Source: Azospirillum brasilense (GTDB lineage: Bacteria > Pseudomonadota > Alphaproteobacteria > Azospirillales > Azospirillaceae). Taken from it: a stretch of DNA of 64,000 nucleotides. Below, one piece after another: positions 1 through 9,596 of this stretch; position 1 is the first letter of the stretch; each line of letters opens with the position of its first letter. The position numbers and the translations under genes were made by a program. Below the pieces are notes generated by a model that saw only the letters and a program-made list of their open reading frames with translations, was not told the origin of the DNA and searched no databases. The stretch spans positions 1,232,501 through 1,296,500 of the forward strand of contig NZ_CP032346.1 of assembly GCF_005222205.1 (NCBI RefSeq). The letters run 5' to 3'.

Positions 1-334
1 GGCGCTGGCCGCTCTGGAGCTGGACGAGGAATTGCCGCGCGAGGCTTGGCCTTACATAGAGGTCTCGGTCGAATTGCCAGCGCCCCGGCCGGCCCTGCGC
101 GAGGAGGTGGTCGCGGCTCTGGCCGGGCGCCCGGCGCGGCTGGTCAAGCTGGCCCTGCGGCTGACCGGCAGCGGCGAGACGCTGGCTGAGTCTGTGCCTT
201 TGGCCGATCTGGCCGATCTGGCGCCGGAGGACGTGTTCCTGCGGCTCTACCGCCGCCATCACGAGGGCGAGCCGGACCCGGCGTTGCTCGCCGCCTTTCA
301 CGAGTTGGTCGCGACCGTTCAGGAGGGTGCGTGA
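1..334 (+). CDS. sbcD: SbcD nuclease subunit, C-terminal part (5' truncated by window edge)
   Basis: The frame is open from base 2 and ends at TGA 332-334, giving about 110 residues. They carry no catalytic motif, because the metallophosphoesterase core would lie upstream of the window. Identity rests on the C-terminal style (a YIEVSVELP strand, then an EDVFLRLYRRHHEGE helix typical of SbcD/Mre11-type C-termini) and on the directly following sbcC. SbcD is the Mn-dependent nuclease half of SbcCD, which opens DNA hairpins and processes double-strand ends. The stop codon overlaps the sbcC start as TGATG, so the two genes are translationally coupled. Confidence 0.8.
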   Translation, partial: ALAALELDEELPREAWPYIEVSVELPAPRPALREEVVAALAGRPARLVKLALRLTGSGETLAESVPLADLADLAPEDVFLRLYRRHHEGEPDPALLAAFHELVATVQEGA

Positions 335-3300
335 TGCGGATTCTGGCGGTTCGCGGCTGCAATCTGGCCAGCCTGGACGGGACCTTCGCCGTGGAGCTGG
401 CCGGCGCACCGCTGCGCCACGCCGGGCTGTTCGCCATCACCGGCCCGACCGGGGCGGGCAAGAGCACGATCCTGGACGCGCTGTGCCTCGCCTTGTTCGA
501 CCGCATGCCGCGGCTGCCGGACGGGCGCGGCGTGGCGCTGGGCGCCAGCGGCGACACCGACGCCATCAGCACCACCGATGTGCGCAGCGTCCTGCGCCGC
601 GGCGCCGGGTCCGGCTGGGCCGAGGTGGATTTCGCGGGGATCGACGGCGCCGCCTACCGGGCGCGCTGGGAGCTGCGGCGGGCGCGGCAGAACGCGCGCG
701 GCCAGTTGCAGAAGCAGACGATGAGCCTGACCGCGCTGGCGGACGGCAAGCGGCTGGGCGACGGCAAGACCAGCGTGCTGGACGAGATTTCCACCCGGCT
801 GGGGCTGAGCTTCGAGCAGTTCCGCCGCGCCGTCCTGCTCGCCCAGGGCGATTTCGCCAATTTCCTGAAGGCCCCGGCGACCGAGCGTTCCGCCCTGCTG
901 GAGCTGCTGACCGGCACCGAGATCTATTCCCGCATCTCCGTCGCCGCGCATGAGCGCTCCCGCGAGGAGCAGCGGGCGCTGGAGGCGCTGGAGGCGCAAG
1001 GCGCGGGCATCGGCGTGCTGACCGACGACGCACGCGCCGCCCTGGACGCCGAGGCCGGAGCGGCGGCCGAGGCGGTCCGGCAGGAGGAGACGGCGTTCGA
1101 GCAGGCCCGCGCCGCCGTCGCCTGGCACGAGCAGGACGCCCGGCTGGCCAAGGCGGAGGCGGACGCCGCGGCGGCGAGCGCACGGGCCGAAGCGGTCTGG
1201 CAGGAGGCCGGAACGCGGCGGGACGAGGCCGCGCTGCTGCGCCGGCTCCAGCCCTTGCGGGTGCGGTTGAGCGAGGCGGACCGCTGCGCCGCGGCGGCAT
1301 CGGAGGCCGGGGAGGCGCTGGGCCGCGCCCACGCCGCGGTGACGGAGGCGCAGGACCGGCTGGTCCAGGCGGAGGCCCGTCATCGCGAGGTGCGCGGCGC
1401 CTACGAGGCCGCCCGCGGCGCCATCAACGCCGCCGAGCCCGAGTTGGAACAGGCCGCCGCCCTGGACGCCGAGATCAACGCGCTGGCCGGCCAACAGGCC
1501 GGGGCGCTCGCGGAGGCAGCGACGGCGGAGGCGGATGCCAAGGGGATTGGGGAGAGCTGCAGCGCCATCCAGGCGGCGCTGGAACAGGCCCGCACCGATT
1601 CGGCGGAACGCGAAGGCTGGTTGGCTGGTCAGACGGCGTTGCTGCCGGTGGCCGATCAGTGGGCGCGCTGGGACGCGCTGCTGCTGCGCCACCGCGACTC
1701 GGCAAGGATGGTGCGGGAGGCGGAGGCGGAGGCCGGCCGCGCCGCCACGGAGGCCATGGCCCACGAGGCGGAGCTGGCCCGCCTGTCCGCCGTCCGGCGG
1801 GACGCCAAAGCGCAGCGGGACGAGGCCGAGCGGGCGCTGAAGGCGCTGAAGGCGGAGGCGGTGGAGTCGCTGGACGCCCTGCGCGACCGCCGCACGGCGC
1901 TGGCGGGACGCCGCGACGGGCTGTCCGCCCTGGCCCAACTGGCGGAGCGGACCGCGCGGCTGGCGGCGGACGCCACGGAGGCCGAAGCGGAACGGGAGCA
2001 GCGGCGCACGGCCGCAGCGGACGGGGAGACCCGCGCGGCGGTGGCGATGGCGCGGTTGGACCAGCGCCGGGCGGCGTTGGCGGAGGCCGAGGCCACCCTG
2101 CACCGCCTCCGCCTCGCCCGCAGCGAGGATGTGGCGTCGCTGCGCGCTCAATTGACGGACGGTGAGGCCTGCCCGGTCTGCGGCGCCACGGAGCATCCCT
2201 GGGGGGCCGGGCACACGCCGCTCGACCGGCTTGCCGAGGAACAGGAACGCCATGTCGCCGCCCTGCGCGCCGAGGTGACCGGGCTGGCCACGGAGCAAGG
2301 CGCCCACACCGCCGCCGCGAAGGCGGCGCGCGAGCGGGCCGCGGCCCTGGATGGACGGCTGGCCGCCCTGGCGGTGGAGCGGGCGACCACGCTGGAGCGC
2401 TGGACGGAGCGGGCGCCGGCCTTCGGATTGCCCGCCGAACCGGACGCGGAGACCGTCACCCGGCGGCTGGCCGGCGTGGACGCGGAACTGGCGGAGGCCG
2501 GGCAGGCCGAGGCCAGGGCGCTGGACCACAAGGCGCGGATCGACGCCGCGGTGCAGGCCTGCCGCGAGCGGGACGCGGCGCTGACCGAGTCGGAGCGGGC
2601 GATCGAGGCGCGGAGCCGCCAGCGCGACGCCGCCCGCCACGCCGAATCCCTGGCCGTGGCGCGGCGCGATCAGGCGGCGGACACGCGGGCGGCGGCGCGG
2701 GTGGAGTTGGCCGAACCCTTCGCCGGGCTGACCGGCTGGGACGAGGCATTGGACAGCGACCCCGACGGATTCCGCGAGAGCGTCGGCGGGCGGGTCGCCG
2801 AGGTTCTGCGCCAGCGCGAGGGGTTGGCCCAAGCGCGGCGCGACGTGGAGGCCTTGGAACGGCAGGCCGGCGCCAAGGCGGCTGAGCTGGAGGGGGCGCG
2901 GCAGGCCGAGCAGGCGGCGCGACGGCGGTGCGAGGGATTGGCGGCGGCTCTGCGGGATCGGCGCGCGGCGCGGGCGTCCCTGCTGGGCGGCCGGCCGGTG
3001 GCCGTGGTGAAGAAGGAATTGGCTGACGCCTGCCAGCGCGCCGAGGCCCTGGTCGAGCAGGCCACCGTCGCCCGGCAGGACGCGGCGGCCCGCCTGTCGG
3101 GGGCGGAGCAGACCGTCGCCACCCGCGGCGAATCCGCCCGCCGGTGCGCCGCGGAGGCGGAAGCGGCGGCCGATGCCTTGACCGCGGCGGCGGAGCGCTG
3201 CGGCGTGACGGTGGAGGAGGCGCGCGCCCATCTGGTCCGCGACGAGGAGTGGCTGACCGGGGAGGAGCGGGCGCTGGCCGCCCTCGAGTCGGCGCGGCGC

Positions 3301-4104
3301 GAGGACGCGCTTCGGGCGGCGGAGCGGACGCGGACGCGGCAGGAGCTCCACGCCACAGGACATCCCGCCCTCGGCGCCGAGGAAGCCGGCGCGGCCGTGG
3401 CCGAGACGGCCCGGCGCCTGCAGGAAGCCCGCGGTCGGCTGGGCGAGGCCCAGGCCCGGCTGCGCGCCGACACGGAGAACCGCGGCCGCCTCGCCGCCGT
3501 GCTCGACCGGGTGGAGGCGCAGCGCAAGGCGCAGGTGCTGTGGGCGACCATGGCGCAGCTCATCGGCTCCGCCGACGGACGGAAGCTGCGCAACTTCGCC
3601 CAGAGCCTCAGCCTCGATCTGCTTCTGGTGCAGGCGAACCGCTATCTGGCGGATCTCGCCCGCCGCTACCGGCTGGAGCGGGTCGGCGGGGCCGACCTGG
3701 AGATCCAGGTGGTGGACGGCGAGATGGGCGACGAGCGGCGCGGCGTGCACAGCCTGTCGGGGGGCGAGATGTTCCTGGTGTCGCTGGCCCTGGCGCTCGG
3801 CCTGTCGGCCATGGCGGGGGGCAGCGGCGGCGGCGGGATCGGCACGCTGTTCATCGACGAGGGCTTCGGCACGCTGGACCCCGGCAGCCTGGATCTGGCG
3901 CTGTCCTGCCTGGAGGCGCTCCAGGCCACCGGCCGGCAGGTCGGCGTCATCAGCCACGTCCCGGCGCTGGTGGAGCGGATCGGCGTGCAGGTGCGCGTCA
4001 TCCCGCAGGGCGGCGGGCGCAGCGCCGTGACGGTCACCCGCGGAACGCTGGCGGCACCGTCGCCGGACGCCGCGGCGGAGCGGGAACTGCTGCTGCCGCT
4101 GTAG
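334..4104 (+). CDS. sbcC: SbcC, SMC/Rad50-like ATPase subunit of SbcCD
   Basis: Protein of 1256 residues if the ATG at 334 is used; a GTG at 331 is the only other nearby choice, and the ATG overlapping the sbcD stop is favoured. Walker A GPTGAGKST lies at residues 37-45, the ABC signature LSGGE at 1141-1145 and Walker B LFIDE at 1172-1176. Between the ATPase halves are long Ala/Glu/Arg-rich coiled coils interrupted by a CPVCG zinc hook (Cys613, Cys616). This is the full Rad50/SbcC architecture. With SbcD it forms the ATP-dependent nuclease that cleaves hairpins and protein-blocked ends. The coiled coils generate many long spurious antisense reading frames. Confidence 0.96.
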   Translation: MRILAVRGCNLASLDGTFAVELAGAPLRHAGLFAITGPTGAGKSTILDALCLALFDRMPRLPDGRGVALGASGDTDAISTTDVRSVLRRGAGSGWAEVDFAGIDGAAYRARWELRRARQNARGQLQKQTMSLTALADGKRLGDGKTSVLDEISTRLGLSFEQFRRAVLLAQGDFANFLKAPATERSALLELLTGTEIYSRISVAAHERSREEQRALEALEAQGAGIGVLTDDARAALDAEAGAAAEAVRQEETAFEQARAAVAWHEQDARLAKAEADAAAASARAEAVWQEAGTRRDEAALLRRLQPLRVRLSEADRCAAAASEAGEALGRAHAAVTEAQDRLVQAEARHREVRGAYEAARGAINAAEPELEQAAALDAEINALAGQQAGALAEAATAEADAKGIGESCSAIQAALEQARTDSAEREGWLAGQTALLPVADQWARWDALLLRHRDSARMVREAEAEAGRAATEAMAHEAELARLSAVRRDAKAQRDEAERALKALKAEAVESLDALRDRRTALAGRRDGLSALAQLAERTARLAADATEAEAEREQRRTAAADGETRAAVAMARLDQRRAALAEAEATLHRLRLARSEDVASLRAQLTDGEACPVCGATEHPWGAGHTPLDRLAEEQERHVAALRAEVTGLATEQGAHTAAAKAARERAAALDGRLAALAVERATTLERWTERAPAFGLPAEPDAETVTRRLAGVDAELAEAGQAEARALDHKARIDAAVQACRERDAALTESERAIEARSRQRDAARHAESLAVARRDQAADTRAAARVELAEPFAGLTGWDEALDSDPDGFRESVGGRVAEVLRQREGLAQARRDVEALERQAGAKAAELEGARQAEQAARRRCEGLAAALRDRRAARASLLGGRPVAVVKKELADACQRAEALVEQATVARQDAAARLSGAEQTVATRGESARRCAAEAEAAADALTAAAERCGVTVEEARAHLVRDEEWLTGEERALAALESARREDALRAAERTRTRQELHATGHPALGAEEAGAAVAETARRLQEARGRLGEAQARLRADTENRGRLAAVLDRVEAQRKAQVLWATMAQLIGSADGRKLRNFAQSLSLDLLLVQANRYLADLARRYRLERVGGADLEIQVVDGEMGDERRGVHSLSGGEMFLVSLALALGLSAMAGGSGGGGIGTLFIDEGFGTLDPGSLDLALSCLEALQATGRQVGVISHVPALVERIGVQVRVIPQGGGRSAVTVTRGTLAAPSPDAAAERELLLPL

Positions 4105-4144
4105 GGTGCTCCGGGCCGCCTGGAATCACCACGGGATCAGCAAG

Positions 4145-4176
4145 GAGACACGGAGGCGCGCCCTCCTCCGTGTCTC
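4145..4176. terminator. Hairpin between convergent sbcC and protease genes
   Basis: A perfect 12-bp inverted repeat: arms GAGACACGGAGG at 4145-4156 and its complement at 4165-4176, separated by 8 bases. It lies in the 101-bp gap between the sbcC stop and the convergent protease stop. There is no clear T-tract on either side, so it may act as a bidirectional terminator or be a dispersed repeat; the gagacacgg/ccgtgtctc wording recurs in many bacterial intergenic repeats. Confidence 0.5.
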
Positions 4177-4205
4177 TGCGTCCTTGTGATGGAAAAGGCC
4201 GTCGG

Positions 4206-5441
4206 TCAGGCCAGCCGGAAGGCCAGATAGCTGTCGGCGCCGACCTGCCCCGGCATGGTGATGACCGCGCCGACGGCTTTGCCGGTGAAGGTGATGCTGC
4301 CGTCGATGGTGCCGTTGCCGTCGAAGTCGATGCGCGCCGTGGCGCCCTCGTACCCGGTGGCGCCCTTCATCGCCTCCCAGGTGAGTGTCGACACCCCCTC
4401 CCTCCATCCCCAGGCGGTGGTCCATTCGCCCGGCTCGAAATCGGTGATGGTGGACCAGGTCACCCCGGTGCCCCGCCCGTCCAGGAAGAAGGTGTCGTTG
4501 CCCGCTCCGCCGGTGAGGAAGTTGGAGCCGGTGCCGCCGTCCAGCACGTCGTCGCCGTCCTTCCCGTCCGCCGCGTCATCGCCGCCGCCCAGATTCATGA
4601 AGTCGCCCAGCACGCTGCCGATCACCGCCTCGACGGATTTGGTGCCCAGATAGATGTTCTTCAGCGTGGTCAGCGGGCCGACATAGATCTCCATCTGCAC
4701 TTCCCAGCCGGACACCCCGTTGTTCACGAAGGCCCGCCGCTGCGTGTCGGGCGGGGGGGCGCTGGAGGAGATGTAGGAGTCGTTGGCGGTCAGCGCGTCC
4801 TTCAGCCAATAGGCGTGGCCGCCAAGCGAGGCGGCACCGACGGCGGTCGACACGACGCCGACGGCGAAGACGTTGTTTCCGGCGCTGTAATAGATCGGAC
4901 CGCCGGAGTTGCCCGGATTGATCTCCAGATCCGGGTTCACATAGTAGACCGTATCGACGTTCGACCGACGGATCGAGCCGCTGTCGTACATCTCGTAGCG
5001 ATCGTATTTGGCGGGATAGCCCAGAACACTGACGGCCCCGCCGCTGAAGTTCCAGTCGATCCCGAAATAGCCGTAGGGGTCGCCGATGGGCTCGGACAGG
5101 GTCAGCAGCGCGACGTCGATCTCGGAGCCGCTCTGGGTGGCGCGGTAGAAATCGCCGGTGATCACCTTGCCGTCCGAGTCCGGATCGAAATTGGTGAAGA
5201 ACTGCGATTTGGCGACGCCGTAAGCCTTGTTGTCGGACTTGCCCGGGTTGTAGGACGGGTAGATCTTCAGGCTGCTGGGCTTGCCGCCGAGCGCGGCGTT
5301 GTAGACGACGTGGGAGGCGGTGATGACGTCGTTGCGACCGACCAGGAAGCCCGAACCGATGTAGGTGCGGCTTCCCCAACTGGCCTCGATGGATACCACG
5401 GCGCGCGCCGGATATTGATCGTCATCGACCTTGTAGGACAT
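4206..5441 (-). CDS. Trypsin-like serine endopeptidase with C-terminal RTX calcium-binding repeats
   Basis: 411 residues. The N-terminal two thirds is a chymotrypsin-fold (V8/glutamyl endopeptidase-like) domain with a complete triad: His44 in TASHVV, Asp109 in SEIDVALLTL and Ser179 in NPGNSGGP. Residues about 286-325 hold glycine/aspartate nonapeptides (DGKDGDDVLDGG, LTGGAGNDTF) of the RTX calcium-binding type. There is no N-terminal signal peptide; RTX repeats without one suggest secretion by a type I (ABC/MFP/OMF) exporter, and no exporter genes lie nearby. The DNA is less extreme in codon bias than its neighbours. The substrate is unknown. It stands alone between sbcC and rep. Confidence 0.85.
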   Translation of the reverse strand: MSYKVDDDQYPARAVVSIEASWGSRTYIGSGFLVGRNDVITASHVVYNAALGGKPSSLKIYPSYNPGKSDNKAYGVAKSQFFTNFDPDSDGKVITGDFYRATQSGSEIDVALLTLSEPIGDPYGYFGIDWNFSGGAVSVLGYPAKYDRYEMYDSGSIRRSNVDTVYYVNPDLEINPGNSGGPIYYSAGNNVFAVGVVSTAVGAASLGGHAYWLKDALTANDSYISSSAPPPDTQRRAFVNNGVSGWEVQMEIYVGPLTTLKNIYLGTKSVEAVIGSVLGDFMNLGGGDDAADGKDGDDVLDGGTGSNFLTGGAGNDTFFLDGRGTGVTWSTITDFEPGEWTTAWGWREGVSTLTWEAMKGATGYEGATARIDFDGNGTIDGSITFTGKAVGAVITMPGQVGADSYLAFRLA

Positions 5442-5585
5442 TGAGATCGGTCCTTCCGCTGCATCCGGGGCGCAATCGCACTGGATGGTTGCAACCGATC
5501 GACAATGTCACGCCCAAGGGGCCTTTTTCAACAGCCCGCGTCGCGTTAAGGACGATTCCGTCCGCGGCGCTCAACCCGTTCCGCC

Positions 5586-6557
5586 TCAGCCGCGGACGGG
5601 GCGCAGGACGAGATGCTTGTTGGACGGCACCGCCGGCGCCGAGGGGCGCAGGACGAGGCCCTTGGAAGTCGGCTCGATGTTCGCGTCGGGATAGACGGCC
5701 ATGACGTCCTTCAACGCTTCCTTGAGACGGAAGGCCAGGACGCGGTGCTCGCTGACCGAGCCGAAATGCTGCGACAGCGCGTGCCAGGGAACCACCGTCT
5801 GCTTGTCCAGCCGGTGCAGGCGGTGGACCAGCCACACATAGGCGTCGAGCGCCAGGGCGGAATTCTTCAGCTTGGCGATCGCATGCTCGTCCAGCGGGAC
5901 GGCGTGTTCCATCAGATGCTCGAAGAAGCTCTGGGTCAGGCGGACGAAGCGCACCCACTCGCCGCCGGTGCGGAACAGGTCGGGCGTGTCCTCCTCGTCC
6001 CGCCACAGCTTGATGCCGTCGATCAGGCGCTGGTCGGAGATCTCCGCCGTCGAGGGGCCGGTGGTGGTGCGCAGGGTGAATTCGCTACGGGCGATCCGCA
6101 GCACCTGCTCGCGAACCGGCTTGTAGTTGCCGCGCTCGCCGCCCGTCGGGGCCAGCCCGAGACGGCGCAGCCACGCGCTCATGCTCGGCCCCAGATCGAC
6201 GTGGGCGCTGCGCGTCTTGCGCGCCTCGGTCTGCAGGTAGATCATGATCAGGCGCGCCTTGGCGCCGTAGGGAACGCCGACGTCCAGGACCGTGCCGTCG
6301 CGCAGCGGCAGGATGCCGGGGCGGACGACGAGCTGGTACTTGCCGTTGTTGCGCACCCAGGGGGCGGTCTCGTCCTTGGGCTTGCGGTGCGGCAGGGAGG
6401 CTTGGCAGAACCCGGCGTGGAGATAGCCGATCGCGTCCATCTCGTTGGACAGCGCTTCATGGGCCATCATCACACGGCGGCGCTCCTTGGGGTCTTCGGT
6501 GCGGGCAAGAACCGCCTCGAATCCCTCCAGGGTAAGCTGCTCGTGGATTTTCGCCAT
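5586..6557 (-). CDS. Plasmid replication initiator, RPA/RepA family
   Basis: 323 residues from the ATG at 6557, preceded on the minus strand by GGAGGGG at good spacing; a start at 6584 would put that site inside the gene. The sequence resembles the plasmid-encoded RepA (RPA) family of alphaproteobacterial plasmids and chromids, including a basic stretch around LRRLGLAPTGGERGNYKPVREQV and a helical C-terminal half. It should bind the iterons immediately upstream and open the origin. It is transcribed away from parAB, the usual divergent arrangement of such replicons. Family membership is recognised by overall resemblance, not by a catalytic motif. Confidence 0.8.
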   Translation of the reverse strand: MAKIHEQLTLEGFEAVLARTEDPKERRRVMMAHEALSNEMDAIGYLHAGFCQASLPHRKPKDETAPWVRNNGKYQLVVRPGILPLRDGTVLDVGVPYGAKARLIMIYLQTEARKTRSAHVDLGPSMSAWLRRLGLAPTGGERGNYKPVREQVLRIARSEFTLRTTTGPSTAEISDQRLIDGIKLWRDEEDTPDLFRTGGEWVRFVRLTQSFFEHLMEHAVPLDEHAIAKLKNSALALDAYVWLVHRLHRLDKQTVVPWHALSQHFGSVSEHRVLAFRLKEALKDVMAVYPDANIEPTSKGLVLRPSAPAVPSNKHLVLRPVRG

Positions 6558-6644
6558 GGGACCCCTCCGGCCTCGTTCGGTCACGTTCCTGTCGTTTCAG
6601 AAAACACAAAATGTGGTGGCTGTGAAGCGCGTCCATCCCACGAA

Positions 6645-7423
6645 TCGCTGAAGTTGCAACGGAAGCTGCAGATTCTGACTCAACTTCAGCGAAGCGGCCA
6701 TCGGCGAACCCGACCGTCCCCTCCCCGCCGGCAACCGCCGAGCCAACGTTCGAACCAACGTTTCAAAATCAGCGTCGCCAACGGAGCGTCCGAGGCCGGA
6801 AAGCCGCTTGTCCACAGCCGGGCGGGCTTGTCCACGCTGAGTTGGAATCGCAGCGGGCGAAATCGGCCGGATCGGCTCGCTGACTCCGCAACGGCGGGAA
6901 CGCCGAAGTCGCAACGGGGACTCGCTCATCCACGCTGAAGACGAGTCACGAAAGGCGGTTATCCACGCTGAACTCGCAACCATGTCCTATATGAGTCCCT
7001 ATAGGATTCTCCGGTTAGACCGGTTGCGCGGGTGCTGGCGCGACCCCCTTCGCTGAAAACGCAACGTCGGAAGGGTCGGAGAATCGCCAACCGGGCATTC
7101 GAGGGTGATCCGGACCCCCGTCCTCCACCAGGACGAGCATCACCCCTGGTCGGGGGTTCCGGGACAGGACCGTCAACTGTCAACCGGACCCAACGCTGAA
7201 TTTGATACAAGGGCGACTCGGGTCCAACGCTGAATTGGTAACATTCGACTCGGAAACCCAAGGCTTTCCAGGGCTTAGCCGACTCGGCGAGTCTCGCGCA
7301 GATCTTGTAACGCCAACGCAAACCCACGAATCGGCCGACGACGCTGAATTTGAAACGGCAGACTCCAGGCGATTCAAGGGTCGAATCGAAGCCACTCCCC
7401 ACCGCCAACGCTGAATTGGTAAC
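6645..7423. repeat. Iteron array of the origin (about 14 copies)
   Basis: Forward copies start at 6645, 6834, 6877, 6900, 6932 (degenerate), 6965, 7050, 7193, 7227, 7341 and 7408. Inverted copies lie at 6677-6692 and 6760-6775. Examples are ACGCTGAATTTGAAAC (7341), ACGCTGAATTGGTAAC (7227, 7408) and TCGCTGAAGTTGCAAC (6645). The invariant part is CGCTGA followed by an AAC end about 8 bases later. Spacing is irregular. They are the expected binding sites of the adjacent initiator. Confidence 0.8.
6808..6967 (+). promoter_or_regulatory. DnaA-like boxes, two fused to iterons
   Basis: TTGTCCACA (6808-6816), TTGTCCACG (6828-6836) and TTATCCACG (6959-6967) each differ by one or two bases from the DnaA consensus TTATNCACA. 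In the last two the final ACG of the box is also the first bases of an iteron (ACGCTGA...), so DnaA and Rep would contact overlapping sites. Boxes are recognised by sequence only. Confidence 0.5.
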
Positions 7424-7529
7424 GCTTTGGAAAATGGGCTTGACGGGGTCTCGGTCGATTCGCCTCCGGAATGGTTTTTTGCCGCTCGCTGCGGCCGGCG
7501 GAAAGTCCATTTTTCTATGACCATAGTCC

Positions 7530-7545
7530 CATACGACGTCGCATG
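7530..7545. promoter_or_regulatory. Palindrome upstream of parA, possible parS-like site
   Basis: CATACGACGTCGCATG is a 16-bp palindrome with a single mismatch, about 105 bp before parA. The perfect version CATACGACGTCGTATG occurs once more at 27879-27894. A rare long palindrome shared between the par region and a distant intergenic gap fits a centromere (parS) site for ParB, but no binding evidence can be read from sequence. Confidence 0.35.
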
Positions 7546-7563
7546 ACCCACCTTCACCCCACC

Positions 7564-7609
7564 ATTTGACGCAATTCGGCGCGCTCCGGCTTGACCAGTT
7601 GCGTCAAAT
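7564..7609. promoter_or_regulatory. Inverted repeat in the parA promoter, candidate ParA operator
   Basis: Arms ATTTGACGCAA (7564-7574) and TTGCGTCAAAT (7599-7609) are perfect complements 24 bp apart, ending 41 bp before the parA start. ParA carries an N-terminal HTH region and ParA proteins with such extensions repress their own promoter, so this is the natural autoregulatory operator candidate. It could instead be part of the centromere. Confidence 0.5.
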
Positions 7610-7650
7610 TTTGCAAGAAAGGTCCACACACAGGGAAAGCCGGAGGCCCG

Positions 7651-8659
<1,009 letters not shown>

Positions 8660-8670
<11 letters not shown>

Positions 8671-9541
8671 ACTCGAACGGACCAGCACCCGCATTTTCGA
8701 CAAGGCGGCGCAGCGCGGCGGGGACGCGCTGTTCGGGCTCTCCGCCGACTTCCCGCGGCTGATCGAGGTCGATCTCGACCGGGTGCACCCCAATCCCGAC
8801 CAGCCGCGCCGCCATTTCGACGACCAGTCGCTCCAGGAACTGGCCAACTCCATCGCCCGCCACGGGCTGAAGCAGCCGGTTCTCGTGCAGGATCTCGGCG
8901 ACGGGGACTACCGGCTGATCGCGGGTGAGCGGCGCCTGCGCGCCTGCGGGCTGGCCGGCCGCCAGACCATCTTCGCCATCGTCACCGACGGCGACCCCGA
9001 CGAGCTGGCGCTGATCGAGAACATTCAGCGCGTCGACCTCGACGCCATGGAACTGGCCCGCGCCTTCGCCCGGCTGATCGAGCGGCACGACTACACGCAC
9101 GAGGCGCTGGGGCAGGTCATCGGGCGCAGCCAGGCGGAGGTCACCCGCACCCTGTCGCTGCTGCGTCTGCCGGCCGACATCGTCGCTGAATTTGAAACGC
9201 GCCACCGCTCCGTGCCGAAAAGCATCCTGACGGAGATCGCCGCGGTGGACGATCCGGTCCTCCAGAGGAAGCTGTGGGACACCATCAAGGACGGCGGCAC
9301 GGTCAAGGCGCTGCGCGAGGCCAAGCGCGCCCAGATGGGCGGCGGCGAGCCGGATTCCGCGGCGGCGGCGCGGGTTCAGCCGGCCCCGGCGGTGCGGTTC
9401 GTCTCCGCCGTTCAGCGCATCGCCAAGGATTTTTCCGCCGTCGACGCCGGGGAATTGCGGGCGCACCGCAAGCAGCTCAGCGAGGCGCAATGGCAGGAGC
9501 TGCGCCGCCTCCACGCCCTTCTCGACGAGCTGCTGGCCTGA
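8660..9541 (+). CDS. parB: ParB/Spo0J-family partition protein
   Basis: 293 residues from the ATG at 8660, which overlaps the parA end; the longer frame upstream is parA shadow. The N-terminal ParB/Srx domain shows the CTP-binding boxes GERRLRA and ENIQR, followed by the HTH central region (GQVIGRSQAEVTRTLSLLRLP). It should load at parS and slide as a CTP-dependent clamp. Oddly, bases 9183-9198 within the coding sequence are a near-perfect copy of the origin iteron and encode AEFET, just after the HTH domain. Confidence 0.94.
9183..9198 (+). repeat. Iteron copy inside parB
   Basis: TCGCTGAATTTGAAAC matches the origin iteron ACGCTGAATTTGAAAC except for the first base. It lies wholly inside the parB coding sequence. 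Confidence 0.6.
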
Positions 9542-9550
9542 CCGTCCGCA

Positions 9551-9566
9551 ACGCTGAATTTGTAAC
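9551..9566 (+). repeat. Iteron copy downstream of parB
   Basis: ACGCTGAATTTGTAAC, a full consensus copy just after the parB stop. It faces an inverted copy at 9594-9607 across a hairpin. Confidence 0.65.
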
Positions 9567-9567
9567 G

Positions 9568-9596
9568 GACACCCGCTGACGTCAGCGGCGGGTGTC
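9568..9596. terminator. Hairpin between convergent parB and mug
   Basis: Arms GACACCCGC (9568-9576) and GCGGGTGTC (9588-9596) flank an 11-base loop containing the palindrome TGACGTCA. It sits at the convergent ends of parB and mug and probably serves both as terminator. No T-tract is seen. Iteron copies flank it in opposite orientation. Confidence 0.5.

Larger units (their letters stand above)
6558..7650. other. Candidate replication origin (oriV) and rep/par intergenic region
   Basis: About 1.1 kb without a supported gene between the divergent rep and parA genes. It holds at least 14 copies of a 16-bp iteron (consensus about WCGCTGAANTNGNAAC), DnaA-like boxes TTGTCCACA (6808-6816) and TTATCCACG (6959-6967), and a short AT-rich palindromic stretch near 6985-7010 (CCTATATGAGTCCCTATAGG). 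Toward parA are a palindrome (7530-7545) and a long inverted repeat (7564-7609). Iterons near rep are mainly of the CGCAAC type and those near parA of the TTTGAAAC/TTGGTAAC type. Short reading frames here show no coding character. Confidence 0.75.

Noticed and set aside
319..3957. Very long antisense reading frame opposite sbcC
   Set aside because: It mirrors a GC-rich coiled-coil gene, has low-complexity Arg/Gly/Leu composition and no recognisable domain; sbcC has all its motifs on the plus strand.
3144..5444. 766-codon plus-strand frame spanning sbcC and the protease region
   Set aside because: It overlaps two well-supported genes in other frames and has no family features or start signals.
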